Source of the DNA: an uncultured Lachnospiraceae bacterium
GTDB lineage: Bacteria; Bacillota_A; Clostridia; Lachnospirales; Lachnospiraceae
DNA: 12,211 nucleotides
Reading direction: 5' to 3'
Assembly: GCA_905200565.1 (NCBI GenBank)
Contig: CAJKKX010000024.1
Span: 1 to 12,211, forward strand
This document shows positions 7,015-12,211 of this stretch, piece after piece (positions within the stretch are counted from its first letter, which is position 1; each line of letters begins with the position of its first letter). The notes under the pieces are model-generated. The model was not told the DNA's origin. It made no database searches and saw only the letters and a list, made by a program, of their open reading frames with translations. The translations under genes and the position numbers were made by a program.

Positions 7015-7066
7015 AAAATAAACAGGCTGTCGTACAAAAGCATCTTTGTGCGGCAGCCATTTATTG
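7015..7066 (+). terminator. Hairpin after ptsI, likely terminator
   Basis: Arms 7025-7038 and 7045-7058 form a 14-bp stem with two G-U pairs around a six-base loop (AGCATC). Just outside it, AATAAA upstream and TTTATT downstream can extend the stem and give a broken U tract. It lies about 40 bases after the ptsI stop. It may be leaky, letting ptsI transcription reach the acetyltransferase gene, for which no separate promoter was found. Confidence 0.6.
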
Positions 7067-7085
7067 TACAGGAAAAGGAGGAGCT

Positions 7086-7649
7086 ATGCTGAAAAGACTT
7101 GACAGAGGAGAGATGAAGGAAATTTTTGATACACGGATGGTACAGGATTTTCCGCCGGATGAATTAAAGCCCTGGAAACGGATTGCGGAGATGCTGGATG
7201 AGGGCGTTTATTTTGCCTATGGGCTGTATGAACAGTCCGAAGTCATGGCCTATGCGTTTTTTGTGGTAAAAGGAGATCTTGTTTTATTGGATTATTATGC
7301 GGTGTGTAAACAGATGCGGGGCACGGGCGTCGGGAGCAGGTGCATGAAGCTTTTGTGCGGGGAATTGAAAAAGCAGGGGATTCATGCCATGCTGGCGGAG
7401 GTGGAAAACCCGGATTACGCAGGATCGGCGGAGGAAAAGGCGGTGCAGGAGAGAAGAATCCGCTTCTATGAGAAAAACGGGTTTACGTTGACAGATACAC
7501 GCTCCTGCCTGTTTTCCGTAGAATATAAAATCATGTATGTTCCCTTTGGGGAGATGGGGAAAGAGGAAGTGCCGGGGGCGCTGGATACGATTTACCATAC
7601 GATGTTTCCGGTGAAATATCTGGGAAGGGAAGTAGTTTTGTACCAATAA
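7086..7649 (+). CDS. GNAT-family N-acetyltransferase
   Basis: A 187-residue cytoplasmic protein with the GNAT fold. Strands around YFAYGLYEQ and VMAYAFFVVKGDLVLLDYYAV (42-73) lead into the acetyl-CoA pyrophosphate loop QMRGTGVGSRCMKLL (76-90), and the late motif RFYEKNGF (126-133) is present. It is expected to move an acetyl group from acetyl-CoA to an amine; the acceptor cannot be read from the sequence. The start is the ATG at 7086, which has AAGGAGGAGCT directly upstream. A GTG at 7011 in the same frame would run through the terminator hairpin and lacks a ribosome site. It stands between ptsI and the RNA/toxin region and has no clear partner gene. Confidence 0.85.
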   Translation: MLKRLDRGEMKEIFDTRMVQDFPPDELKPWKRIAEMLDEGVYFAYGLYEQSEVMAYAFFVVKGDLVLLDYYAVCKQMRGTGVGSRCMKLLCGELKKQGIHAMLAEVENPDYAGSAEEKAVQERRIRFYEKNGFTLTDTRSCLFSVEYKIMYVPFGEMGKEEVPGALDTIYHTMFPVKYLGREVVLYQ

Positions 7650-7745
7650 AAATGCCTATCCTGTCAAGCACACAGGATAGGCGGTGTCCGTAAGGGCATA
7701 TAATACCTTACTGGGAGCATCCACAATTGGAGTGGGTGCTTTCTT
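7646..7745 (-). ncRNA. Candidate small structured RNA locus
   Basis: On the minus strand a promoter (7780-7752) is followed within 100 bases by three hairpins. The last is a perfect 11-bp stem (arms 7682-7672 and 7664-7654) with a T tract ATTTTTATT, so a short RNA of about 100 nt can be drawn. It has no ORF with a ribosome site. However, the other pairings fit better as plus-strand RNA: 7716-7724 with 7732-7740, and a GUAA-loop hairpin 7684-7689 with 7694-7699. These use G-U wobbles on the plus strand that become C-A mismatches on the minus strand. The strand is therefore uncertain, and the locus could instead be the folded 3' end of the acetyltransferase mRNA. I recognise no known RNA family. 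Confidence 0.4.
7654..7682 (-). terminator. Minus-strand terminator hairpin
   Basis: Perfect 11-bp arms GCCTATCCTGT (7654-7664) and ACAGGATAGGC (7672-7682) surround a seven-base loop. The T tract is on the minus-strand side (A-rich 7646-7653) and overlaps the stop of the acetyltransferase gene. On the plus side no T tract follows, so it terminates minus-strand RNA, either from the local promoter at 7752-7780 or readthrough from the toxin gene. Confidence 0.65.
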
Positions 7746-7750
7746 ATATT
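7716..7750 (+). terminator. Probable terminator of the acetyltransferase mRNA
   Basis: AGCATCCAC (7716-7724) pairs with GTGGGTGCT (7732-7740) with one wobble, followed by TTCTTATATTT. It is the first plus-strand hairpin after the acetyltransferase gene that has a usable T-rich tail. Confidence 0.5.
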
Positions 7751-7751
7751 T

Positions 7752-7780
7752 ACTATAGCATAATGGAAAAATGGGTGCAA
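7752..7780 (-). promoter_or_regulatory. Minus-strand sigma-A promoter
   Basis: Read on the minus strand: TTGCAC (7780-7775), a 17-base spacer, TATAGT (7757-7752), with TGC before the -10. No protein gene follows in this direction before the terminator at 7654-7682, so it would drive a short RNA. Confidence 0.6.
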
Positions 7781-7863
7781 GAAATATTTTTTAGAAATTC
7801 GCCGGGGATTCTTTTCACGATAAGAGGAGCAAGAAGGAATAAGAATAATTTTACAATTCTGGT

Positions 7864-7892
7864 TTGACAGGTCGGACAGATTGCTCTATAAT
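7864..7892 (+). promoter_or_regulatory. Consensus promoter of the antitoxin RNA
   Basis: TTGACA (7864-7869) and TATAAT (7887-7892) are both perfect, with the ideal 17-base spacer. This is the strongest promoter in the window, yet it points at no protein gene and faces the toxin gene head-on. That is what a constitutive antisense antitoxin needs. Transcription should start near 7899. Confidence 0.85.
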
Positions 7893-7898
7893 ATGCTT

Positions 7899-8006
7899 AA
7901 CAAGACAGTCAGTAAGGGAGGTTGAAGCTCCCCCGTCCTGGCGAAAATTTGTATTAACTATTGAAATAGCCGTCTACTTTTGTCAGGAGCAGGGCGGCTA
8001 TTTTCT
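7899..8006 (+). ncRNA. Antisense antitoxin RNA of a type I TA pair
   Basis: A non-coding RNA of about 108 nt is inferred from the perfect promoter at 7864-7892 to the hairpin ending at 8006. It runs convergent to the toxin gene and overlaps its stop codon and 3' untranslated region. A hairpin GGGAG/CTCCC lies near its 5' end (7916-7932). Its 5' 50 bases resemble the leader of the toxin mRNA (inverted repeat with 8105-8152). Known relatives such as RatA and SR4 pair with the 3' end of toxin mRNA to promote its decay or block translation. The same role is inferred here from layout; expression is not shown. Confidence 0.65.
7964..8006 (+). terminator. Shared terminator of antitoxin and toxin
   Basis: AAATAGCCG (7964-7972) pairs with CGGCTATTT (7995-8003), with a T-rich run at 8001-8006. 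The loop is 22 bases. The same hairpin on the minus strand is followed by TTTCAAT and may also end the toxin mRNA. In that case the two RNAs overlap mainly through this element, as in the Fst/par system. Confidence 0.65.
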
Positions 8007-8081
8007 ATGTGTATAATTAAGAATTGCAATAATCAAGCTTGCAGTCGCAAGAATAATCATGAATTCCTCATATGTACTCAT
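7998..8081 (-). CDS. Small hydrophobic type I toxin (holin-like, TxpA/BsrG type)
   Basis: A 27-residue peptide starting MSTYEEFMIILATASL, continuing IIAILNY and ending THRK. It has a short polar head with the typical (M)STYEE start, one hydrophobic helix (about residues 7-22) and a basic tail. This is the pattern of the 'putative holin-like toxin' family (TxpA/BsrG type), whose members insert in the membrane and disturb it when overproduced. An ideal ribosome site, AAGGAGGG, sits six bases before the ATG. The gene is alone on its strand, and a consensus promoter makes a facing antisense RNA that overlaps its 3' end. It is short enough to be missed by standard gene callers. A plus-strand open frame covers the same bases but has no ribosome site. 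Toxicity is inferred from family and layout. Confidence 0.85.
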   Translation of the reverse strand: MSTYEEFMIILATASLIIAILNYTHRK

Positions 8082-8148
8082 GAGCATCCCTCCTTGTCAA
8101 GACTCAGGACGGGAAGCCGCAGCCGCTCTACTGGCTGTCCAGTTAAGC

Positions 8149-8170
8149 ATATCATCTTAAAAGATGATAT
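8149..8170. promoter_or_regulatory. 22-bp perfect palindrome near the toxin promoter
   Basis: ATATCATCTT (8149-8158), AA, then AAGATGATAT (8161-8170). It overlaps or adjoins the probable toxin -10 region and the start of the toxin leader. It could be a regulator-binding site or a 5' hairpin in the toxin mRNA. There is no T tract, so it is not a terminator. Confidence 0.5.
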
Positions 8171-8195
8171 AACAGATGGCTGAAAAACAAAAGAA
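8166..8195 (-). promoter_or_regulatory. Possible toxin promoter
   Basis: On the minus strand an extended -10, TG-T-TATATC (8174-8166), follows a weak TTCTTT (8195-8190) at 18 bases. It would give a toxin leader of about 75-80 bases. It is much weaker by consensus than the antitoxin promoter, as expected if antitoxin RNA must be in excess. Confidence 0.35.
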
Positions 8196-8262
8196 TAAAT
8201 TACATTTCATTTTTGAAGGTCACATACGCATGATAAAAAAGAAATTACAAAAGAAAAAAGGC

Positions 8263-8290
8263 TTGCAATTTCAAAAATATATGTTATAGT
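8263..8290 (+). promoter_or_regulatory. Sigma-A promoter of clpC
   Basis: TTGCAA (8263-8268), 16 bases, then an extended -10, TG-T-TATAGT (8282-8290). The start codon is about 47 bases downstream. No tandem GGTCAAA heptads of the CtsR operator and no CIRCE repeat were found around it. Confidence 0.65.
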
Positions 8291-8337
8291 AGTTATAGAA
8301 CAAACAAAGAATGTTTTCTTCTGAGAGGAGGCGCTCT

Positions 8338-10767
8338 ATGAATATTAATAAATTTACACAGAAATCTTTACAGGCGGTAAATGACCTGGAAAAAGTGGCA
8401 TATGAATATGGGAATCAGGAAGTGGAGCAGGAACATCTGTTGTATAACCTGTTGAATCAGAGTGACAGCCTGATTTTAAAATTGCTGGAAAAAATGGAAA
8501 TCAATGCAGAGCATTTCGCAAGAAATCTGGACAATGCCCTGAACAAACGTCCGAAAGTATCCGGCGGTCAGATTTATATCGGGCAGCATTTGAATAAGGT
8601 ACTGGTGAGTGCAGAGGATGAGGCAAAGGCAATGGGAGACGAATACGTTTCCGTAGAGCACCTGTTCCTGGCGCTGCTCCGTTATCCGAATCCGGCGGTT
8701 AAGGAGCTTCTGAAAGAATACGGCATCACACGGGAACGCTTTTTGCAGGCGCTGTCCACCGTCAGAGGAAACCAGAGGGTGACCAGCGACAACCCGGAAG
8801 CGACCTATGATACCCTGAACAAATATGGGCAGGAGCTGGTGGAGAAAGCGAGAAATCAGAAGCTGGACCCGGTCATCGGGCGTGATGCGGAGATACGGAA
8901 TGTCATCCGCATTCTGTCCAGAAAGACGAAGAATAATCCGGTGCTTATTGGAGAGCCTGGCGTCGGAAAAACGGCGGCGGTAGAAGGTCTGGCACAGCGT
9001 ATCGTCCGGGGGGACGTGCCGGAAGGACTGAAAAATAAGAAAATTTTTGCTCTGGACATGGGGGCTCTGGTAGCGGGGGCGAAATACCGGGGTGAATTTG
9101 AAGAACGTATGAAAGGTCTGATCTCGGAAGTAGAGTCCAACGGAAATATTATTTTGTTTCTTGACGAGATCCACACAATGATCGGAGCGGGAGGAGCAGA
9201 AGGGGCGATCGATGCATCCGGCATCTTAAAACCGTCTCTTGCAAGAGGGGAACTTCAGTTGATCGGAGCGACGACGATCACGGAATACCGGAAATATATC
9301 GAGAAAGATGCGGCTCTGGAGCGGCGTTTTCAGCCGGTATCGGTAGAAGAACCTTCGAAAGAACAGTGTCTTGAGATATTGAAAGGGTTGAAAGGAAGAT
9401 ACGAATCGCATCATAAGGTGCTGATTAGAGACGAGGCGCTGGAAGCGGCAGTTTCGATGTCCGAGCGGTACATTACGGATCGTAACCTTCCCGATAAAGC
9501 AATAGATGTGCTTGACGAGTCATGTTCAAAAGTCAGTCTGAAAGGATATAAAGTACCGGAAAACCTGACGGCTTTGGATCTTCGCCTGAAAGAACTGGAA
9601 AAGCAAAAAGAAGAGAGTATTAAAAACGGTTGTTTTGAAGAGGCTTCGCTTTTACAGAAAGAGCAGGAGGAGGCAGAGAAAAAATCGGAGCAGCTAAAAA
9701 AACGTTTTCAGAAAAAAACATCTTCTTCTCAGCCGGAAGTGACAGAAGAAGATATAGCGGAAGTTGTTTCCGCATGGACAAAGATCCCGGTTCAAAAACT
9801 TGCGGAAAGCGATACGGATCGTCTTAAGAAACTGGAAAGTGTCCTCCACCAGAGGGTCATCGGTCAGGAGGAAGCTGTGAAAGCAGTTGCCCGTGCGGTA
9901 AAGAGGGGGCGTGTAGGATTGAAAGACCCGAAACGCCCGATCGGTTCGTTTCTGTTTTTAGGACCTACAGGCGTCGGAAAAACAGAGTTGTCGAAAGCGC
10001 TTGCCGAAGCGATGTTCGGCAATGAAGAATCGATGATCCGTGTTGATATGTCCGAATATATGGAGAAACATTCCGTCTCTAAAATGATCGGATCTCCGCC
10101 GGGATATGTCGGACATGAAGAAGGCGGTCAGCTCAGCGATCAGGTGCGTACACATCCTTATTCGGTACTTTTGTTTGATGAGATCGAAAAGGCGCATCCC
10201 GATGTGTTTAATATTCTTTTGCAAGTATTGGACGACGGACATATTACGGACTCCAAAGGGCGGAAGATAGATTTTTCCAATACCGTTATCATTATGACAT
10301 CAAACGCGGGAGCAAAAGCGATCATAGAACCTAAGAAGCTTGGATTTGCGGCAAAAGATGATCCTGCAGGCGATTATAAGCGTATGAAACAAAACGTGAT
10401 GGATGAAGTAAAACAGATCTTTAGACCGGAGTTTTTAAACCGTATTGATGAGATCATCGTATTCCATGCTCTCGAGAAAACGCATATGAAAAAGATTGTT
10501 ACGCTTATGTGCCGGGATTTTACAAAAAGGATCGAAGATCAGATGGATATCCGCCTGACTTTACGGGAGTCGGCAAAAGCGCTTATTGCGGAAAAAGGAA
10601 CGGATGCAAAATATGGCGCAAGACCTCTTCGCCGCGCTCTGCAGACAGAATTGGAAGACAAACTTGCGGAAGCGATCCTGAACGGAGAAGTGAAGCGGGG
10701 AGACTGCATTGAGGCGGGAACTGTGAAAAAAGAGATTCGCTTCATTCGGAAAGAAGATCGTTTATAG
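8338..10767 (+). CDS. clpC: ClpC-type AAA+ ATPase, Clp protease regulatory subunit
   Basis: An 809-residue hexameric unfoldase that feeds proteins to ClpP. In order: paired N-terminal Clp repeats (about 1-145); first AAA+ domain with GEPGVGKT (205-212) and FLDE (274-277); a short middle domain with a UVR-like helix ([13 protein letters not shown], about 431-443), as in ClpC rather than the long ClpB middle domain; second AAA+ domain with GPTGVGKT (542-549) and LLFDE (611-615); an LGF loop (668-670) that docks on ClpP; and YGARPLRRA (759-767) in the small domain. The start at 8338 follows GAGAGGAGG; an ATG at 8311 in frame lies before that site. ctsR, mcsA and mcsB are absent upstream. Codon use changes abruptly near residue 261 although the protein is intact. 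Confidence 0.93.
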   Translation: MNINKFTQKSLQAVNDLEKVAYEYGNQEVEQEHLLYNLLNQSDSLILKLLEKMEINAEHFARNLDNALNKRPKVSGGQIYIGQHLNKVLVSAEDEAKAMGDEYVSVEHLFLALLRYPNPAVKELLKEYGITRERFLQALSTVRGNQRVTSDNPEATYDTLNKYGQELVEKARNQKLDPVIGRDAEIRNVIRILSRKTKNNPVLIGEPGVGKTAAVEGLAQRIVRGDVPEGLKNKKIFALDMGALVAGAKYRGEFEERMKGLISEVESNGNIILFLDEIHTMIGAGGAEGAIDASGILKPSLARGELQLIGATTITEYRKYIEKDAALERRFQPVSVEEPSKEQCLEILKGLKGRYESHHKVLIRDEALEAAVSMSERYITDRNLPDKAIDVLDESCSKVSLKGYKVPENLTALDLRLKELEKQKEESIKNGCFEEASLLQKEQEEAEKKSEQLKKRFQKKTSSSQPEVTEEDIAEVVSAWTKIPVQKLAESDTDRLKKLESVLHQRVIGQEEAVKAVARAVKRGRVGLKDPKRPIGSFLFLGPTGVGKTELSKALAEAMFGNEESMIRVDMSEYMEKHSVSKMIGSPPGYVGHEEGGQLSDQVRTHPYSVLLFDEIEKAHPDVFNILLQVLDDGHITDSKGRKIDFSNTVIIMTSNAGAKAIIEPKKLGFAAKDDPAGDYKRMKQNVMDEVKQIFRPEFLNRIDEIIVFHALEKTHMKKIVTLMCRDFTKRIEDQMDIRLTLRESAKALIAEKGTDAKYGARPLRRALQTELEDKLAEAILNGEVKRGDCIEAGTVKKEIRFIRKEDRL

Positions 10768-10793
10768 GAGTAGAAAAATCAAATATTTTATAT

Positions 10794-10799
10794 TATAAT
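10794..10799 (+). promoter_or_regulatory. Possible -10 element upstream of the 137-residue gene
   Basis: A perfect TATAAT occurs 27 bases after the clpC stop, but the region 17 bases upstream (TAGAAA) is a poor -35. A 10-bp palindrome TGTGATCACA (10852-10861) follows nearer the gene. No terminator is visible after clpC, so readthrough is equally possible. Confidence 0.3.
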
Positions 10800-10889
10800 G
10801 GTACAAAGGTCAAAGGAATGCGAAAGACAATGATTTACACAAAACATATCCTGTGATCACATTGTGAAATACTTAGGAGGAAAATGAAG

Positions 10890-11303
10890 ATGGCAGCAGT
10901 GAAGGAATTATTGCGCGCGGAGAATGACGGAAGTCTCAGTTTCGGAGACTACACTCTTTCGGAAAAAACGAAGAAAGATAATTATGAATTTGAAGGTGAT
11001 ATTTATAAAGTAAAAACCTTTTCGGAAATTACAAAACTTGAGAGGAACGGAATGTTCGTTTATGAATCTGTTCCGGGAAGCGCAGTGGAAGGTTTTAAAG
11101 AGACGGATTCAGAAGTTGCGTTTTCTGTTTCCGCAAAGGGAGACGTTCAGTTTACTTTGGAATTAGAGCCGGAATGTGAGTATGAAGTATTTATTGACGG
11201 CGAGTCCGCAGGAAAGATGCGTACGAATTTAAGTGGAAAACTCAGTGTCAGCGTGGAACTTTCAGAAGGACAGGAAGCGACAATGAGAGTTGTAAAATGT
11301 TAA
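10890..11303 (+). CDS. Conserved 137-residue protein, unknown function
   Basis: A small acidic protein without signal peptide or membrane helix, beginning MAAVKELLRAENDGSLSFG. It continues with DYTLSEKTK, FEGDIYKVKTFSEITKLERNG, FVYESVPGSAVEGF, then alternating strands (VAFSVSAKGDVQFTLELEP, EYEVFIDGESAGKMRTNLSGKLSVSVEL), suggesting a mostly beta, two-part fold. I know close look-alikes only as uncharacterised Lachnospiraceae proteins, sometimes labelled with unsupported enzyme names. AGGAGG ends nine bases before the ATG at 10890. The in-frame ATG at 10884 is only three bases from it and adds just Met-Lys, so 10890 is preferred. It lies between clpC and radA and ends in its own terminator. Its codon use matches the second part of clpC and radA (no CTG among ten leucines). 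Confidence 0.8.
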   Translation: MAAVKELLRAENDGSLSFGDYTLSEKTKKDNYEFEGDIYKVKTFSEITKLERNGMFVYESVPGSAVEGFKETDSEVAFSVSAKGDVQFTLELEPECEYEVFIDGESAGKMRTNLSGKLSVSVELSEGQEATMRVVKC

Positions 11304-11342
11304 TATATTAACTGAAAAGTTTACAAATACTTAAATTGATTT

Positions 11343-11373
11343 CGGGGTGGATGCTATATCCACCCCGTTTGTC
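11343..11373 (+). terminator. Rho-independent terminator before radA
   Basis: CGGGGTGGAT (11343-11352) pairs perfectly with ATCCACCCCG (11358-11367) around a five-base loop, followed by TTTGTCT. The T run is short. radA therefore likely has its own promoter in 11374-11470, but I could not identify a convincing one. Confidence 0.8.
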
Positions 11374-11476
11374 TGTAGGCAGATCTTATGCTGAGAGGCG
11401 TTTAGAATCTGTCTTTTAAGATGGATGTGTCAAATCTGATTGTTTAATGAGTGTTTGATTTTGAGAAGGAGAATGA

Positions 11477-12211
11477 ATGGCAAAAGGAAAGAAAAGTGTG
11501 TTTTTCTGTCAGAATTGCGGGCATGAAGAGGCAAAATGGCTCGGTCAGTGTCCGGGATGCGGGGAGTGGAATACATTTGTAGAGGAAAAGATCGGCAGCG
11601 GTGTGACGAAAGGCAGTACACAGGGAGCAAAAGCTGTTCGCGAGCTTGTCAGAGAAGCGAAAGTGATCCCGCTTAACGATGTAACGGCTGAAGATGACGT
11701 GCGGTGCGCTACAGGCATCAAAGAATTAGACCGCGTGCTCGGAGGAGGGATCGTTCCGGGATCGCTTGTGCTTGTCGGCGGCGATCCCGGTATCGGAAAG
11801 TCTACTTTGCTGCTTCAAGTGTGCAGGATTCTGGCCGATAAAAAGAAAGTTTTATACATTTCGGGAGAAGAATCGCAGACGCAGATCAAACTAAGGGCAA
11901 ACCGTATGGGAAACTTTGCGGACGGATTGTTTCTTTTATGTGAGACGAATCTGGAGATCATAAGAGGAATTCTTGAAAAAGAGCGTCCCGAACTTGTTGT
12001 CATTGACTCTATTCAGACGATGTACAGCGAAGAAGTTTCATCCGCTCCCGGAAGTGTGTCGCAAGTAAGAGAATCGACGAATGTATTTATGCAGCTTGCA
12101 AAAGGATTATGTATTCCGATTTTCATTGTCGGACATGTGACGAAAGAAGGAACGGTAGCAGGTCCGCGTGTCTTGGAACATATGGTTGATACAGTGCTTT
12201 ATTTTGAAGGG
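11477..12211 (+). CDS. radA: DNA repair protein RadA, 5' part
   Basis: The first 245 codons of RadA, open to the window edge; the full protein is usually about 450 residues. RadA is a RecA-like ATPase that helps branch migration and processing of recombination intermediates. Visible are the N-terminal four-cysteine zinc finger (Cys11, Cys14, Cys25, Cys28 in FFCQNCG and GQCPGCGEW), the Walker A GGDPGIGKST (101-110), LYISGEES, a Walker B LVVIDSIQTM, and the SQVRES and GHVTKEGTVAGPR segments. The KNRFG motif and the Lon-like C-terminal domain lie beyond the edge. AAGGAG five bases upstream sets the ATG at 11477; the ATG at 11473 is out of frame. Its position near clpC follows a common Firmicutes order. 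Confidence 0.95.
   Translation, partial: MAKGKKSVFFCQNCGHEEAKWLGQCPGCGEWNTFVEEKIGSGVTKGSTQGAKAVRELVREAKVIPLNDVTAEDDVRCATGIKELDRVLGGGIVPGSLVLVGGDPGIGKSTLLLQVCRILADKKKVLYISGEESQTQIKLRANRMGNFADGLFLLCETNLEIIRGILEKERPELVVIDSIQTMYSEEVSSAPGSVSQVRESTNVFMQLAKGLCIPIFIVGHVTKEGTVAGPRVLEHMVDTVLYFEG

Larger units (their letters stand above)
7891..8152. repeat. Inverted repeat framing the toxin-antitoxin pair
   Basis: The plus-strand stretch 7891-7940 and the minus-strand stretch 8152-8105 match: ATATGCTTAAC is identical, then GACAG, CAGTA and CCCGTCCTG in the same order, with substitutions between. The two converging RNAs therefore have related, same-sense 5' leaders. The arms lie about 165 bases apart and enclose the toxin gene. 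Confidence 0.75.

Noticed and set aside
7011..7085. GTG start at 7011 extending the acetyltransferase by 25 residues
   Set aside because: The extension covers the hairpin after ptsI and lacks a ribosome site, whereas the ATG at 7086 has AAGGAGG directly upstream.
7690..7711. TATAAT at 7699-7704 as a plus-strand promoter
   Set aside because: No -35 element at 16-18 bases (GATAGG only), and it lies within a predicted hairpin loop.
8100..8105. Minus-strand TTGACA next to the toxin ribosome site as a promoter -35
   Set aside because: No -10 element at the right distance; it lies directly upstream of the toxin start, so transcription from it would miss the ribosome site.
7980..8183. 67-codon plus-strand open frame over the toxin locus
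   Set aside because: No ribosome site, and it is antisense to the toxin peptide, which has an ideal site and a recognisable family pattern.
8476..9174. Long minus-strand open frame (232 codons) inside clpC
   Set aside because: It is antisense to conserved ClpC domains and has no start signals; composition is that of a shadow frame.
10805..10815. Single GGTCAAA heptad after clpC as a CtsR site
   Set aside because: CtsR operators need two tandem heptads with set spacing; only one is present and it lies after clpC, not before it.

Overview
The window looks like chromosomal DNA from a gut-type Lachnospiraceae bacterium (Bacillota, Clostridia). The evidence is strong AGGAGG-type ribosome sites, sigma-A promoters of TTGACA/TATAAT type, A/T-rich intergenic spaces, and several proteins of types I associate with this family: a DUF1934 protein, a surface-anchored trigger-factor-like lipoprotein, and a 137-residue protein between clpC and radA. 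No rRNA, tRNA, CRISPR array, transposase or phage gene was seen.

Layout. Bases 1-262 hold a small folded repeat and a probable promoter. Bases 263-1537 hold murI (glutamate racemase) and a DUF1934 gene, closed by a 17-bp bidirectional terminator shared with a convergent single-pass membrane protein gene (1559-2011, minus). Divergent from that gene is a membrane-anchored polysaccharide-deacetylase-like gene (2253-3710). It is followed by a 240-bp intergenic stretch full of palindromic repeats, and then by a secreted FKBP/trigger-factor-like lipoprotein (3954-5156). ptsI (enzyme I of the sugar phosphotransferase system, 5326-6984) and a GNAT acetyltransferase (7086-7649) follow.

Bases 7650-8337 contain no ordinary gene but are not empty. 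They hold a compact structured-RNA locus (about 7646-7745) and a complete, easily missed type I toxin-antitoxin cassette. The cassette encodes a 27-residue hydrophobic toxin on the minus strand (7998-8081), faced by a short RNA made from a perfect TTGACA-17-TATAAT promoter on the plus strand. The 5' leaders of the two RNAs are related, forming an inverted repeat around the toxin.

The right end carries clpC (8338-10767), a 137-residue conserved protein (10890-11303) and the first 245 codons of radA (11477 to the edge). Codon choice changes sharply inside clpC near base 9120: CTG supplies 22 of 32 leucines before this point, but only 12 of 51 in the rest of clpC and 3 of 33 in the next two genes. 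The right quarter of the window may therefore come from a different lineage, by homologous recombination or by assembly chimerism.

Functionally, murI, the deacetylase-like protein and the lipoprotein foldase serve the cell envelope. ptsI energises sugar uptake. ClpC and RadA belong to protein quality control and DNA recombination/repair. They often sit close together in Firmicutes, here without ctsR, mcsA or mcsB upstream.
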